DNA of 64,000 bases. Source: Lysinibacillus telephonicus. Its GTDB lineage: Bacteria; Bacillota; Bacilli; Bacillales_A; Planococcaceae. The position numbers and the translations under genes were made by a program. Position 1 is the first letter of the stretch; each line of letters starts with the position of its first letter. The stretch is taken from NCBI RefSeq assembly GCF_003966145.1, contig NZ_RXNR01000003.1, positions 1 to 64,000 of the forward strand. Reading direction: 5' to 3'. The notes under the pieces were generated by a model. The model had not been told where the DNA came from. It saw only the letters and a list, made by a program, of their open reading frames with translations, and made no database searches. Positions 37,812 to 46,952 of this stretch are shown here, piece after piece.

Positions 37812-37916
37812 TACGATTGAATAACTTGTACAAAGCTTGAAGCTGCTATTGATTTTTCAAGAACTACTATACTTATCATTCTTGCATTTTTCTAAGTTTA
37901 ATTAATTCAATCTCTT

Positions 37917-39944
37917 TTAAGCAGCGGAAACTGTCTTCTTTTTTATCTTTTTATTTTGAACATAATTCATTACAAAAACCGCAAGTACAATTACAGTACC
38001 AATAATATCTGTAATTGGCTCTGGTATTAGCATCAATAGTGCTCCAACTCCAAGCACTATTCGGATAATCATATTTAAATGTGTTGCGAAATATCCTTCA
38101 ATTGCAGCTCCAATACCTATTACACCAACAATTGAAGTCAACGATACGATGATGATATCTGCTATGGATGCCATCGGGAAATCAACTGCGTTCATTGGAA
38201 GACCAGATGGATTAATCATTAGCATTGCAGGTTCATAAACAAATAAATAAGGAACTATGAAGCCTGCTAACGATAATCGAACAGAAATCATACCCGTTTT
38301 CATCGGATCTCCCCCTGCAAGTCCTGCGCCAGCAAATGAAGCAAGTGCTACCGGAGGCGTGATATTAGCGAAAATACCAAAGTAAAATACAAATAAATGA
38401 GCGACAAGAATTGGAACGCCAAATTCAGCTAGTGATGGCGCTGCCATTGTTGCTGTTATAATATAAGCTGGAATAGATGGAAGACCCATTCCTAAAATAA
38501 TCGATGCAATCATCGTTAAGAACAAAGTTAAGAATAATGATCCTGCACCAAGATTTGTAATAGCAGCTGTAAGCGTTGAACCAAAGCTTGTTAAGTTTAC
38601 TACACCAATAATAATCCCTACAACACCACAGGCAACAATTGTTGATAGAGATTGTTTTGTACCATCTTCCAAGGCAGATAAGATATCTTTAAATGACATT
38701 CTAGTATTCTTTTTTAACGCTGCAACTACAATAGTTAACACAATTGTATATAAGGCAGAATATGCAACAGGAACACCAGAACCAAGGAATATAACGAGAC
38801 CAACTAAAGGTATTAGTAAGTGTCCTCCTTCTTTAAATACCTCTTTTACACGAGGCAGATCTGGTTTTGGAATACCTTTTAAGTTTGAGCGACCTGCGCG
38901 GAAATGTACTTGCATTAATACCCCTAAGAAAAATAGAACTGCTGGAAGTGCTGCAGCAAGAGCAATGGTACCATAAGAAATACCAGTAGTTTCAGCCATA
39001 ATAAATGCACTAGCACCCATTACTGGCGGTAAGATTTGTCCACCTATGGAGGAACTTGCTTCAACGGCACCGGCAAAGTTCTTTTCATAACCTATTTTTT
39101 TCATTAATGGAATGGTAAATGCACCTGTTCCTACAACGTTTGCTACTGCGGAACCATTAATACTACCCATAAATGCACTTGAAATAACTGCTACTTTAGC
39201 CGGACCACCTTGTTGATGTCCCGCAAGCGCTAATGCTAAATCATTGAAAAATTGTCCCATTCCGGATTTCGCTAAAAATGCACCAAATAATATGAATAAG
39301 AAGATATATTGTACAGAAGCACCAATAGCTGTTGAGAACAAGCCTTCTGTTTTTAAATATAATTGACCGAAAATATCACCAAGATCGAAGGGGCGAGTCA
39401 TTAGCATATTTGGAAGCCATGAAACATGGCTAAAAAAAGGATATGAAAGGAAAATAAGTGCTAGAATTGGCAATACCCAACCAGTTACACGTCTTGCGCT
39501 TTCAAATACCAAAATGACAGTTAAAATCGCCATAATAATATCGACTGTGTTTGGAATTCCCCCTCTTTCAGTCATAATTGCTTCATATTGGGCGAATAAA
39601 TATACACATGATAAAATACTAAGTGCAAATAGAATCCAATCATAAAATGGAACTTTTGTTCGATCTTGTTTTTTATATGTTGGATAAATTAAAAAACAAA
39701 TAGCTAATGCAATGAGTAAATGTACTGTCCTTTGTAATAATGTTGGAAGAGGATTGTATGTTGTATATACATGGAATAAGGAAAATAATATTCCTAATGC
39801 AGCAATAAAAATAACAATTGTTTTATTATTAAATTTTCGAACATTAGAATCTGTATCATATTTTTCTAATACTTTTTTAACATTTTCTTCCGAAATTTCA
39901 TCAACGAAAACTTTCTTTGATTCTATATCTTTTACAACGCTCAT
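37917..39944 (-). CDS. TRAP transporter fused permease (4TM+12TM)
   Basis: The 675 residues contain about 17 hydrophobic segments, the fused small and large permease of TAXI-type TRAP systems. Recognisable large-subunit motifs are GSINGSAVANVVGTG, SSSIGGQILPPVMGASAF and LGMGLPSIPAYI. It would import an organic acid (often dicarboxylates or glutamate) using an ion gradient. The frame opens nine codons earlier, but GGGAGGGAAG precedes the ATG at 39944, which overlaps the DUF1850 stop in an ATGA junction. Confidence 0.93.
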   Translation of the reverse strand: MSVVKDIESKKVFVDEISEENVKKVLEKYDTDSNVRKFNNKTIVIFIAALGILFSLFHVYTTYNPLPTLLQRTVHLLIALAICFLIYPTYKKQDRTKVPFYDWILFALSILSCVYLFAQYEAIMTERGGIPNTVDIIMAILTVILVFESARRVTGWVLPILALIFLSYPFFSHVSWLPNMLMTRPFDLGDIFGQLYLKTEGLFSTAIGASVQYIFLFILFGAFLAKSGMGQFFNDLALALAGHQQGGPAKVAVISSAFMGSINGSAVANVVGTGAFTIPLMKKIGYEKNFAGAVEASSSIGGQILPPVMGASAFIMAETTGISYGTIALAAALPAVLFFLGVLMQVHFRAGRSNLKGIPKPDLPRVKEVFKEGGHLLIPLVGLVIFLGSGVPVAYSALYTIVLTIVVAALKKNTRMSFKDILSALEDGTKQSLSTIVACGVVGIIIGVVNLTSFGSTLTAAITNLGAGSLFLTLFLTMIASIILGMGLPSIPAYIITATMAAPSLAEFGVPILVAHLFVFYFGIFANITPPVALASFAGAGLAGGDPMKTGMISVRLSLAGFIVPYLFVYEPAMLMINPSGLPMNAVDFPMASIADIIIVSLTSIVGVIGIGAAIEGYFATHLNMIIRIVLGVGALLMLIPEPITDIIGTVIVLAVFVMNYVQNKKIKKKTVSAA

Positions 39945-40417
39945 AACTTCCCTCCCAATAATAATTCCCATAGATAAATTCGTCTGATTGTGATATGTAC
40001 AACGTCATAATCATTTGCATAATTATAAATGGGAATTTCACGATCCTCACTAATAATCGTTGTTTCAACATTTTCTGAAACAGTTAAATATAGTTCTGGA
40101 TAGCGTATGTCCATTTTCATTTTGACAAATCCATCTGTTAGTTCTGTATCTTTAGCTATACTCGGTACACCTGCACCAAATGTTTTAAAGTGGGTTTCCA
40201 ATAAAAGTATTTCATTCCCTTGTTGTTCATATGTTTCGATCCATTCTTCTTTCTCAACAGAGTGAATCCATTTTAATTGAAACGAATCTTCTAATAAAAA
40301 ATATGTTCGGTCCTCAAATTCGAACACAAATACAGGAATCTTTATAAAAAAAATGGCAAGGAGTATAAGGACCCCTATACCCCATAACCATCTTTTCTTA
40401 TTACTTTTGTTCGTCAT
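39941..40417 (-). CDS. DUF1850 protein of the TRAP operon
   Basis: The 158 residues have one N-terminal membrane anchor (about 11-28) and an extracytoplasmic domain with the DUF1850 core (FQLKWIHSVEKEEWIETYE). This family repeatedly sits between TAXI binding proteins and fused TRAP permeases, suggesting a helper role in the uptake complex. It overlaps the TAXI gene by 17 bases and the permease by 4, so the three are translated as a unit. The biochemical function is unknown. Confidence 0.88.
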   Translation of the reverse strand: MTNKSNKKRWLWGIGVLILLAIFFIKIPVFVFEFEDRTYFLLEDSFQLKWIHSVEKEEWIETYEQQGNEILLLETHFKTFGAGVPSIAKDTELTDGFVKMKMDIRYPELYLTVSENVETTIISEDREIPIYNYANDYDVVHITIRRIYLWELLLGGKL

Positions 40418-41387
40418 AGTAACGTTGTGCTCCTGGATGTAAAGGAGCGATTAAACCTTCTTGAGCTTTCTCTAATGTAATTTCTTTTGCAGCTTGGTGA
40501 GAGTTTGCTAACTTATCTAAGTTTTCAAAGAATGCTTTCGTTAATTTGTAAACATCGTCTTCGCTTAAATCATTTCTAACAACTAATGCATTTGGAACAG
40601 CAGCTGTTTTAATCGGTTCTTCATTTCCGTATGTTCCAGCTGGAATTTCATAAGAGATAAAGTATGGATGTTCTTTTGCAATTTCTTCAACATTTTCAGA
40701 TTCAATTGACACTAATGTAATTCCAGTTGTTTCAGATAGTTCTAATACAGAAGCGTTTGGTAGACCACTTGTTAAGAATGCCGCGTCAATTGTACCAGCA
40801 TTTAATCCATCTGCCGCTTCAGCATAACCTAAGTAATCTACTTGAATATCATCATAAGTAATACCATGTCCATTCAATAAAGCGCGGGCGTTTAATTCAA
40901 CACCTGAGTTTTGGTCACCTACCGCAACACGTTTCCCAACTAAATCTTCTATTGTTTCAATACCAGAATCTTTTTTGGCAATAATTTGAACTACGTTTGG
41001 ATATAAATTCGCAATCTGCGAAACATTTTCAATTGGCTCTTTAAAACTTTCTTCAGCATTAATTGCTTGTGATAAAGCATCACTCATTACAAATGCCATT
41101 TCAATTTTTTCTTGAGACATCAAATTTAAATTTTCTACAGATGCCCCAGTAGTTTGAGTTCTTGAGTTAATACCGAATTCAGTTGAGTAAATTTCCCCCA
41201 TAGTTGTACCCAGAATATTGTAGGGTCCAGACGCCCCACCAGTAGCAATTGTCACAATATTTGTTTCTAACCCATCCCCTGAACTTTCATTTGAAGTGCT
41301 TGGCTCATTTGTAGTGCCAAAATCACCACCACATCCTACTAAAAATACTGATAATGCTATTGATGAAAATAATGCAGATTTTTTCAT
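40401..41387 (-). CDS. TAXI-family TRAP solute-binding lipoprotein
   Basis: The 328 residues have a lipoprotein signal (MKKSALFSSIALSVFLVGC), a Ser/Thr linker, then the TAXI family start IVTIATGGASGPYNILGTTM. The conserved domain continues through GKRVAVGDQNSGVE and an end VRNDLSEDDVYKLTKAF. It delivers the substrate to the membrane permease encoded two genes downstream. A strong AGGGGGG precedes the ATG. A cre site lies 23 bases upstream, so glucose repression of the operon is likely. Confidence 0.95.
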   Translation of the reverse strand: MKKSALFSSIALSVFLVGCGGDFGTTNEPSTSNESSGDGLETNIVTIATGGASGPYNILGTTMGEIYSTEFGINSRTQTTGASVENLNLMSQEKIEMAFVMSDALSQAINAEESFKEPIENVSQIANLYPNVVQIIAKKDSGIETIEDLVGKRVAVGDQNSGVELNARALLNGHGITYDDIQVDYLGYAEAADGLNAGTIDAAFLTSGLPNASVLELSETTGITLVSIESENVEEIAKEHPYFISYEIPAGTYGNEEPIKTAAVPNALVVRNDLSEDDVYKLTKAFFENLDKLANSHQAAKEITLEKAQEGLIAPLHPGAQRYYDEQK

Positions 41388-41409
41388 ATATTAGCCCCCC
41401 TCGTTTGAA

Positions 41410-41423
41410 TGAAAACGGATACA
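41410..41423. promoter_or_regulatory. cre site at the start of the TAXI-TRAP operon
   Basis: TGAAAACGGATACA on the plus strand matches TGNAANCGNWNNCA at all fixed positions. It lies between the TAXI ribosome-binding site and the presumed promoter, the position where CcpA blocks initiation or elongation. Repression of organic-acid uptake by preferred sugars is inferred. Confidence 0.6.
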
Positions 41424-41748
41424 AAATATGATAAAATAATACCCATTCATCAAAAATTTTACAGTAATGTTAACAAATTGTGAAATTTTTGAGTAACTAA
41501 AATATAAGATATATGAAACTGAAAATCAATATTATATTTTAAAAATTAAAACAATTTGAATAATATAAAAGAAATATAATGATAGTATAACACTATTTTT
41601 GATAATTATTTTTGAGTTTTAGTTGATTTATATTATTTTTTTAAGTCTAGTAGATTAATGATTTCCCTCGTTTTACTCCAATTTTATAAGAATCACATAT
41701 ACTACATTAGTTTACATAATAATATTATTAAAAATCTGCATTAAAAAA
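41424..41748. other. Intergenic region, very AT-rich
   Basis: This is presumed promoter space for the TAXI operon. On the minus strand TTGATG near 41450 is a possible -35, but no well-spaced -10 is evident. No ORF or strong secondary structure was seen apart from the proS terminator that follows. Confidence 0.3.
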
Positions 41749-41776
41749 AGAAGGGGAACCAAGACACTCCCCTTCT
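41749..41776 (-). terminator. proS terminator
   Basis: Arms AGAAGGGGA and TCCCCTTCT with a 10-base loop are followed on the minus strand by TTTTTTTAATG. It lies 38 bases past the proS stop. Confidence 0.9.
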
Positions 41777-41813
41777 CTCTATTATATTTATTAAATACTT
41801 CTGCTTAATTTAA

Positions 41814-43250
41814 TTAATAAGCTCTTCCAAACCATACTGTGTGTCTTGCTTCTTTTCCACAATTGATGCAAGTATGTTTTTCAGTTGGTGGGTTGAATGG
41901 AATGTTACGTGTTGTGAATTTAGTTTCTTCTTTAACATGTTCTTCACATGCATCATCACCGCACCATCCAGCTAAAACCCAACCTGGAATTGTTCCGTTT
42001 TTCTCAGAATCAGTTAAATGTTGTTGTAATTGTTCTAAAGAATCAATATGAGTATGTGAGTTAGCGTCACGGAATGCTTTAGCTTTATCATATAAACGTG
42101 TTTGCATAACTTCAAGCTCTTTTTCGATTGCTTCAACCACAGAAGCTAACTGAACAGTTTGCTTTTCAGCTTCATCACGAGCTTTTAATAATACTTGATT
42201 GTTTTCTAAATCACGTGGCCCAAGCTCGATGCGTACCGGTACACCTTTTAATTCCCACTCGTTAAATTTGAAACCTGGCGATTGGTCTGAATCATCAAGA
42301 CGAACTCGGATACCTTTCGCTTTTAATGCTGCAAAAATTTCGTCTAATTTCTCAATAATTGCAGGGTTCTTTTTCCATGGCCCAACAGGTATTAAAACAA
42401 CTTGTGTTGGAGCAATTTTTGGTGGAAGAACTAGACCTTGTTCATCACCATGAACCATAATAACTGAACCGATTAAACGTGTTGAAGTTCCCCACGAAGT
42501 TGTATGAACATGAACATGTTTATTTTCTTTGTTTAAATATTTAATATCAAAGGCTTCAGCAAACTTTGTACCTAAATAGTGAGATGTACCTGCTTGAACC
42601 GCTTTCCCGTCTTTCATCATTGCTTCTATTGAATATGTGTCAACTGCCCCTGCAAAACGTTCAGATGGTGTTTTTTGACCATCATATACAGGAATCGCTA
42701 GGAAACCTTCTACTACTTCTTTATAGATGTTTAACATCTGCATTGTTTCTTTACGAGCGTCTTCTTCATCCACGTGAGCAGTATGTCCTTCTTGCCATAA
42801 GAACTCAGAAGTTCGGATAAATGGAAGAGTTTTCTTTTCCCAGCGGAAAACGTTTGCCCATTGGTTAATTAACAGTGGAAGATCGCGATAGCTTTTAATC
42901 CAATCTGAGTATAGGTGCCCGATCATTGTTTCCGAAGTTGGACGAAGAGCAAGACGTTCCTCTAATTGCTCTCCTGCTGCTTCTGTTACCCAAGGAAGTT
43001 CTGGTGAAAATCCTTCGATATGATCTTTTTCTTTCTGGAAGAAAGATTCAGGTATTAACATTGGGAAATATGCATTACGGTGACCAGTTTCTTTAAAACG
43101 GCGATCCATCTCCCCTTGGATATGTTCCCATAATTCGTAGCCATCTGGTTTGAAGGCAATACAACCGCGAACTGGTGTGTAATCCATTAAATCTGCTTTT
43201 TGAATTGTATCAATGTACCATTTTGAAAAATCATTTGTTTGTTGAGACAT
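41814..43250 (-). CDS. proS: Prolyl-tRNA synthetase, type 3 (archaeal/eukaryotic-like)
   Basis: This class II synthetase charges tRNA-Pro. The 478 residues carry RPTSETMIG, motif 2 FRWEKKTLPF, and motif 3 region TSWGTSTRLIGSV. An anticodon domain and a C-terminal zinc-like domain follow (CGDDAC...CINCG). The protein ends FGRAY, with the terminal Tyr that marks the archaeal-like form. It lacks the large editing insertion of the usual bacterial ProRS. The frame extends 14 codons further, but TAGGAGGAAT precedes the ATG at 43250. Confidence 0.95.
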   Translation of the reverse strand: MSQQTNDFSKWYIDTIQKADLMDYTPVRGCIAFKPDGYELWEHIQGEMDRRFKETGHRNAYFPMLIPESFFQKEKDHIEGFSPELPWVTEAAGEQLEERLALRPTSETMIGHLYSDWIKSYRDLPLLINQWANVFRWEKKTLPFIRTSEFLWQEGHTAHVDEEDARKETMQMLNIYKEVVEGFLAIPVYDGQKTPSERFAGAVDTYSIEAMMKDGKAVQAGTSHYLGTKFAEAFDIKYLNKENKHVHVHTTSWGTSTRLIGSVIMVHGDEQGLVLPPKIAPTQVVLIPVGPWKKNPAIIEKLDEIFAALKAKGIRVRLDDSDQSPGFKFNEWELKGVPVRIELGPRDLENNQVLLKARDEAEKQTVQLASVVEAIEKELEVMQTRLYDKAKAFRDANSHTHIDSLEQLQQHLTDSEKNGTIPGWVLAGWCGDDACEEHVKEETKFTTRNIPFNPPTEKHTCINCGKEARHTVWFGRAY

Positions 43251-43383
43251 ATTTATTCCTCCTAAAAACTTTTTACAATTTAGACCTTTCATTACCCTAT
43301 TTAAAGCATAAAGATAGTCGTTTCATAAAATTGGTAGTTAGTCTTATTTTCACCATATTCACTGCTATTAAACGTAAGCAAAT

Positions 43384-43640
43384 AAAAAGCACAAAGCGTC
43401 CTCAAGCAAAGGACGTCTTTGTGCTGAATCGACGTGGTACCACCTTAGTTCGGCCATTGCTTTCTTCAATTAAAAAGATAGCGCTTATGGCCCTCTATCG
43501 TTATGTAACGGTAACGACTCGGTTAGTTTTTCTAACTTCTCCGTGATAGGGTTCAATAAGAAGCGGTGATATAGCTCTCAGCAACTGCTACATTTTCTGT
43601 TTCACAATTCTTATTTACTTGGTCACATCATTGATTTTAT
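43384..43640 (-). promoter_or_regulatory. T-box leader of proS (Pro, CCU specifier)
   Basis: On the minus strand stem I starts near 43630 (GATGTGACC, AGTA loop-E strand, AATAAG/CTTATT helix). The specifier strand reads GAAC-CCT-A, placing CCU (proline) at 43548-43550, one base from the lower helix GTGA/TCAC. The T-box sequence AAGGTGGTACC is at 43436-43446. The terminator pairs AGCACAAAGACGTCC with GGACGCTTTGTGCT and ends in TTTTTATTT. Uncharged tRNA-Pro should turn proS on. Confidence 0.93.
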
Positions 43641-43931
43641 ATTTCTTATAATGTATCAAATAAAGAAGAATAATACAATGTTGGTAAAAGAATTTTTATC
43701 AAAAAATTAATGGAAACTTTTAATTTCTATCAAATAAAGTTACCAACCATAAACAATATTAAATCCTTTAAAAAGCTATTCCCAAATAATAGTAAATTAT
43801 ATGTAATAAAGTATTATATTGATCTTCAAATATTTTAATTTTCACTATAATTTATACTTCTGAAGTCATATTTAATAAGACTCATACGAAATGGTAATAT
43901 TATATCGAAAACATATGGGAGGTGTATATTA

Positions 43932-45923
43932 TTGAAATTATCAATTAGATGGCGAATTATTGCAATTGTACTAGTAATTATTGTACTCGGCCTAGGTTCT
44001 TTAGCAACTATTAGTTCATTAACAATTTCTTCAAAAACAGAAGAAAGTGTTGTAAATCAGAGTGGGATTATAGTTAATCAGTTATCAAACTCTATTACAA
44101 CTTTTTTGGATGGATATGAACAAAGCATGAAAAAAATGTCTGCTTCGCCAGAAGTGCTAGATTATTTTAAAAACTCTACTACATATAACGATGCAGCGGA
44201 TATAAAGTTCCGAAGCGAGCTAGCTACATACCTTTCTGTTTATAATGGAGCCTCTTCGATTTATTTCACAGACGGTGATAAAATTATTACTGAACCACAT
44301 TTTGATGAAATTTTTGATTTAGATGTTCATTCCTGTTCATGGTTCAATGATGCAATTGCTAATCCAGATTCCTTTATTTGGTCTGCTCCATATATCGACT
44401 CTTCTACCGGTCAATATGCAATTGCTGGTTCAATAGCTGTAAAAGAAGGCAATGAGGTTGTAGGTGTATTAGGCGTTGATATTCTATTATCAAGCTTAAC
44501 AGAAATGATTTCTTCAATTGACTTAGGTTTTGAAGGATATCCTGTTATTCTTGATGCAAGTGGTACAGCTATTGTTCATCCATCTAAATTCGGTGAAAAT
44601 TTAAGTTCAGAGGAATATGTTGCATCAATCCTTGCTGATTCAAATCAAACAAGTAATCTTGAAACATCTGTTGATAATGAAGAATCGGTATTAGTTTATA
44701 ATAAAATCCCTGAAATTGGCTGGACTGTTGCGGCTATTTATAATGTAGATAATTTACAAGAAAATGCTCAAAGTATTCAACATATTATTCTTTTATTTAC
44801 AATTGTCATCTTAATTATTACATTTATTGTTCTATATTTCTTTATTACTAAAACCATTAAACCAATTTCTACATTAAGTTCTTTAATGGGTCAAGTATCA
44901 AACGGCGACTTAACAGTTCATATAGATGTAAAATCTCAAGATGAGATCGGGCGTTTAAGTCATCACTTTAATGAAATGATAGATAATATGAAACGAATTA
45001 TTGGAGTTGTAAAAGACTCTTCTCTAAATGTTGAAGAACGCTCTCATCATTTAAGTGCCCTAGCTGAGGAAACAAGTGCATCCAGCATTGAAGTTTCAAA
45101 AGCAGTAAATGAAATTGCAGTCGGTGCTACCACATCTTCTGAAAATGCTGATGCTGTTACAGAATCATCAAGTAAGCTTGGCGATAAAATTAATGGAATG
45201 CAGGAACAGTCAAAGGCCTTGCATGATATTACTTTAGAAGCTGGAAAATTAAACGAAATTGGGCAAGAAAAAATGAAAAATTTACTTGGTTCATTCGACT
45301 TATCTAAAGGCGAATTAAATGAAATGACTGCTTCAGTTTCTACATTAGAGAAAAAAGTTGCAGCAATTGGATCAGTTATGGATACTATTTCAGAGATATC
45401 CGCACAAACTAATTTACTTGCCCTTAATGCAAGTATTGAAGCAGCTCGTGCAGGAGAACATGGCAAAGGCTTTGCAGTTGTTGCAGAAGAAGTTCGTAAA
45501 CTAGCAGAACAATCTGCATCTGCAACAGAACAAGTAAAAACAACAATCCTTGAATTACAGCAAAAGTCACATCAAGTTACATCACAAATGAAAGAAATGG
45601 AAAATACATTTAATGATCAAGGAATAGTTGTCGAGGATACTGGTGCTCTTTTTGCTAGTATTTCGAATTTGATCAATAATATGGAAGTTACATTTACTAA
45701 TATCACAACTGAAATTGAAGATATTGTAAAATATAAAGATCGTGTTGTTGAAACTATTGAAACTATGGCACTTACAGCACAATCAACTGCTGCAGCTTGT
45801 GAAGAAGTTAGTGCATCAAGTGATGAGCAGCTTACAGCAATTCATTCCGTAGCAGATGCTTCTGAACAATTAAATAATTTAAGTACAGAATTGTCTATTG
45901 CGGTAAGTAAATTTAAGATTTAA
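43932..45923 (+). CDS. Methyl-accepting chemotaxis protein, dCache type
   Basis: This 663-residue chemoreceptor has TM1 (about 9-31) and a large extracellular double-Cache domain (about 33-280, with [19 protein letters not shown] and VGVLGVDI). TM2 (about 284-305), HAMP (about 306-358) and a cytoplasmic signalling coil follow. The coil tip is the universal [20 protein letters not shown] hairpin that contacts CheA/CheW. The start is TTG, 7 bases after GGGAGGTG. Ligands of such receptors are often amino or organic acids; the specific one is unknown. It has its own terminator. Confidence 0.93.
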   Translation: MKLSIRWRIIAIVLVIIVLGLGSLATISSLTISSKTEESVVNQSGIIVNQLSNSITTFLDGYEQSMKKMSASPEVLDYFKNSTTYNDAADIKFRSELATYLSVYNGASSIYFTDGDKIITEPHFDEIFDLDVHSCSWFNDAIANPDSFIWSAPYIDSSTGQYAIAGSIAVKEGNEVVGVLGVDILLSSLTEMISSIDLGFEGYPVILDASGTAIVHPSKFGENLSSEEYVASILADSNQTSNLETSVDNEESVLVYNKIPEIGWTVAAIYNVDNLQENAQSIQHIILLFTIVILIITFIVLYFFITKTIKPISTLSSLMGQVSNGDLTVHIDVKSQDEIGRLSHHFNEMIDNMKRIIGVVKDSSLNVEERSHHLSALAEETSASSIEVSKAVNEIAVGATTSSENADAVTESSSKLGDKINGMQEQSKALHDITLEAGKLNEIGQEKMKNLLGSFDLSKGELNEMTASVSTLEKKVAAIGSVMDTISEISAQTNLLALNASIEAARAGEHGKGFAVVAEEVRKLAEQSASATEQVKTTILELQQKSHQVTSQMKEMENTFNDQGIVVEDTGALFASISNLINNMEVTFTNITTEIEDIVKYKDRVVETIETMALTAQSTAAACEEVSASSDEQLTAIHSVADASEQLNNLSTELSIAVSKFKI

Positions 45924-45934
45924 TAGTTAATTAA

Positions 45935-45981
45935 GAGGCTGTCCTAGTACTATGTACTCCATACTTTTAGGGCAGTTTTCT
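45935..45981 (+). terminator. Terminator after the dCache chemoreceptor
   Basis: AGGCTGTCCTA (45936-45946) pairs with TAGGGCAGTTT (45968-45978) using three G-T pairs, followed by TTTTC. It is an imperfect but well-placed terminator 13 bases after the stop. Confidence 0.6.
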
Positions 45982-45989
45982 TTATTTAT

Positions 45990-46092
45990 TTTGTATCTGT
46001 CGCTTCGCTTTCGATACAGAATGAATTTGTATCTGTCGCTTCGCTTTCGATACAGAATGAATTTGTATCTGTCGCTTCGCTTTCGGTATATC
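45990..46092. repeat. 36-bp tandem repeat, 2.9 copies
   Basis: The unit TTTGTATCTGTCGCTTCGCT followed by TTCGATACAGAATGAA repeats exactly at 45990-46025 and 46026-46061, then a partial, diverging copy runs to about 46092. Each unit holds an inverted pair TGTATC...GATACA, so each could fold as a hairpin. ORFs reading LYLSLRFRYRMN across it are repeat artefacts. A degenerate copy lies at 47860-47890 beside a similar terminator. Confidence 0.9.
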
Positions 46093-46130
46093 AAAGAGGA
46101 CGTCTCACACCCTTTTGAGACGCCCTCTTT
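46093..46130. terminator. Terminator between repeat and coiled-coil gene
   Basis: Arms AAAGAGGACGTCTC and GAGACGCCCTCTTT (one mismatch) with a 10-base loop and T-runs on both sides. It lies 3 bases beyond the coiled-coil gene stop. Its core GGACGTCT...AGACGCCC recurs at 47896-47921. Confidence 0.9.
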
Positions 46131-46133
46131 TTG

Positions 46134-46874
46134 TTATATTCCATTTTTCAACTTCTCTATATAATCTGAGGAATTTTGATATACTTTTTCAATCTTTTCT
46201 TCTATGAAATTGGAGCGTTCAAATAAAATGGTACGTAAATGGTCAATTTGACGGATTATTTTTTCCATTAATCCCTCGTTACAATCTACTCGATTTAATA
46301 CATCTTTTTGCGATTCCTCTATATATGAAACTTGACTAACCATCTGATCGTTCAATTGGTACTGTTCATCTAATTTCTCTTTCATTTGTTCATTCATAAA
46401 TGCAACTTGTTCAATTCGTTTCATCATTGCTTCGTTTATAACAGCCAATTCTTTTAATAATTCAATGACTTCCCTTTGCTTATCTTCCATTAAAGCATGG
46501 TTTTTAACTATTTCCTTTTGAGAATTACTAATTGAATTTACTTGGTTAGATAAACTATCATTTATTTGCTGTTCATGATTTAAAATCTGCTCGAATTTTA
46601 AGTTTTGGGCTTCAACTTTTTCTATGGAATTCTTAACCTGATTTTTTAATTCACTGAAACGAAGATCAAAGCTCCCCCATTTCATTAATTGTTGCTGGTT
46701 CCATTGAAGTTGAGAATTTTGTATGCGTGATACTTTTTGATGTACGGTTTGAATGGAAGCTCGATGTTGTTCAAGCATATCGGATAAGTAATCTCTTTTA
46801 AATTCCATTTGATTCGGTTCAACTAATTCGTTATCGTTCATATACACTCCTGGGTGATTAATGTATATTCCCAT
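46134..46874 (-). CDS. Coiled-coil protein with internal repeats, unknown function
   Basis: The 246 residues are almost wholly helical and Gln/Asn/Glu-rich, with heptad spacing from about residue 25 to the end. Three segments look related: HRASIQTVHQKVSRIQNSQ (about 37), EQQINDSLSNQVNSISNSQK (about 101) and EQYQLNDQMVSQVSYIEESQ (about 170). That suggests a repeat of some 65-70 residues. There is no signal peptide or membrane span. Two starts are possible: the ATG at 46874 (after GGGGGTG) or an ATG 11 codons later (after GGAG). The family is not recognised. Confidence 0.8.
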   Translation of the reverse strand: MGIYINHPGVYMNDNELVEPNQMEFKRDYLSDMLEQHRASIQTVHQKVSRIQNSQLQWNQQQLMKWGSFDLRFSELKNQVKNSIEKVEAQNLKFEQILNHEQQINDSLSNQVNSISNSQKEIVKNHALMEDKQREVIELLKELAVINEAMMKRIEQVAFMNEQMKEKLDEQYQLNDQMVSQVSYIEESQKDVLNRVDCNEGLMEKIIRQIDHLRTILFERSNFIEEKIEKVYQNSSDYIEKLKNGI

Positions 46875-46952
46875 TGATGACTACACCCCCTTATATTCGC
46901 CTCATATAGTTTATGCAAATATTCTATATAGGCTACTTCCTAGGTCTAGCCT

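Noticed and set aside
43175-43546. 123-codon plus-strand ORF over the proS start and leader
   Set aside because: It overlaps the proS T-box and start on the other strand and has no homology that I recognise.
45990-46092. Possible CRISPR-like array
   Set aside because: The units are contiguous with no unique spacers, only about three copies exist, and no cas genes are near.
45952-46164. 70-codon ORF with repeated LYLSLRFRYRMN
   Set aside because: It is produced by the 36-bp tandem repeat (a multiple of three), without a ribosome-binding site.
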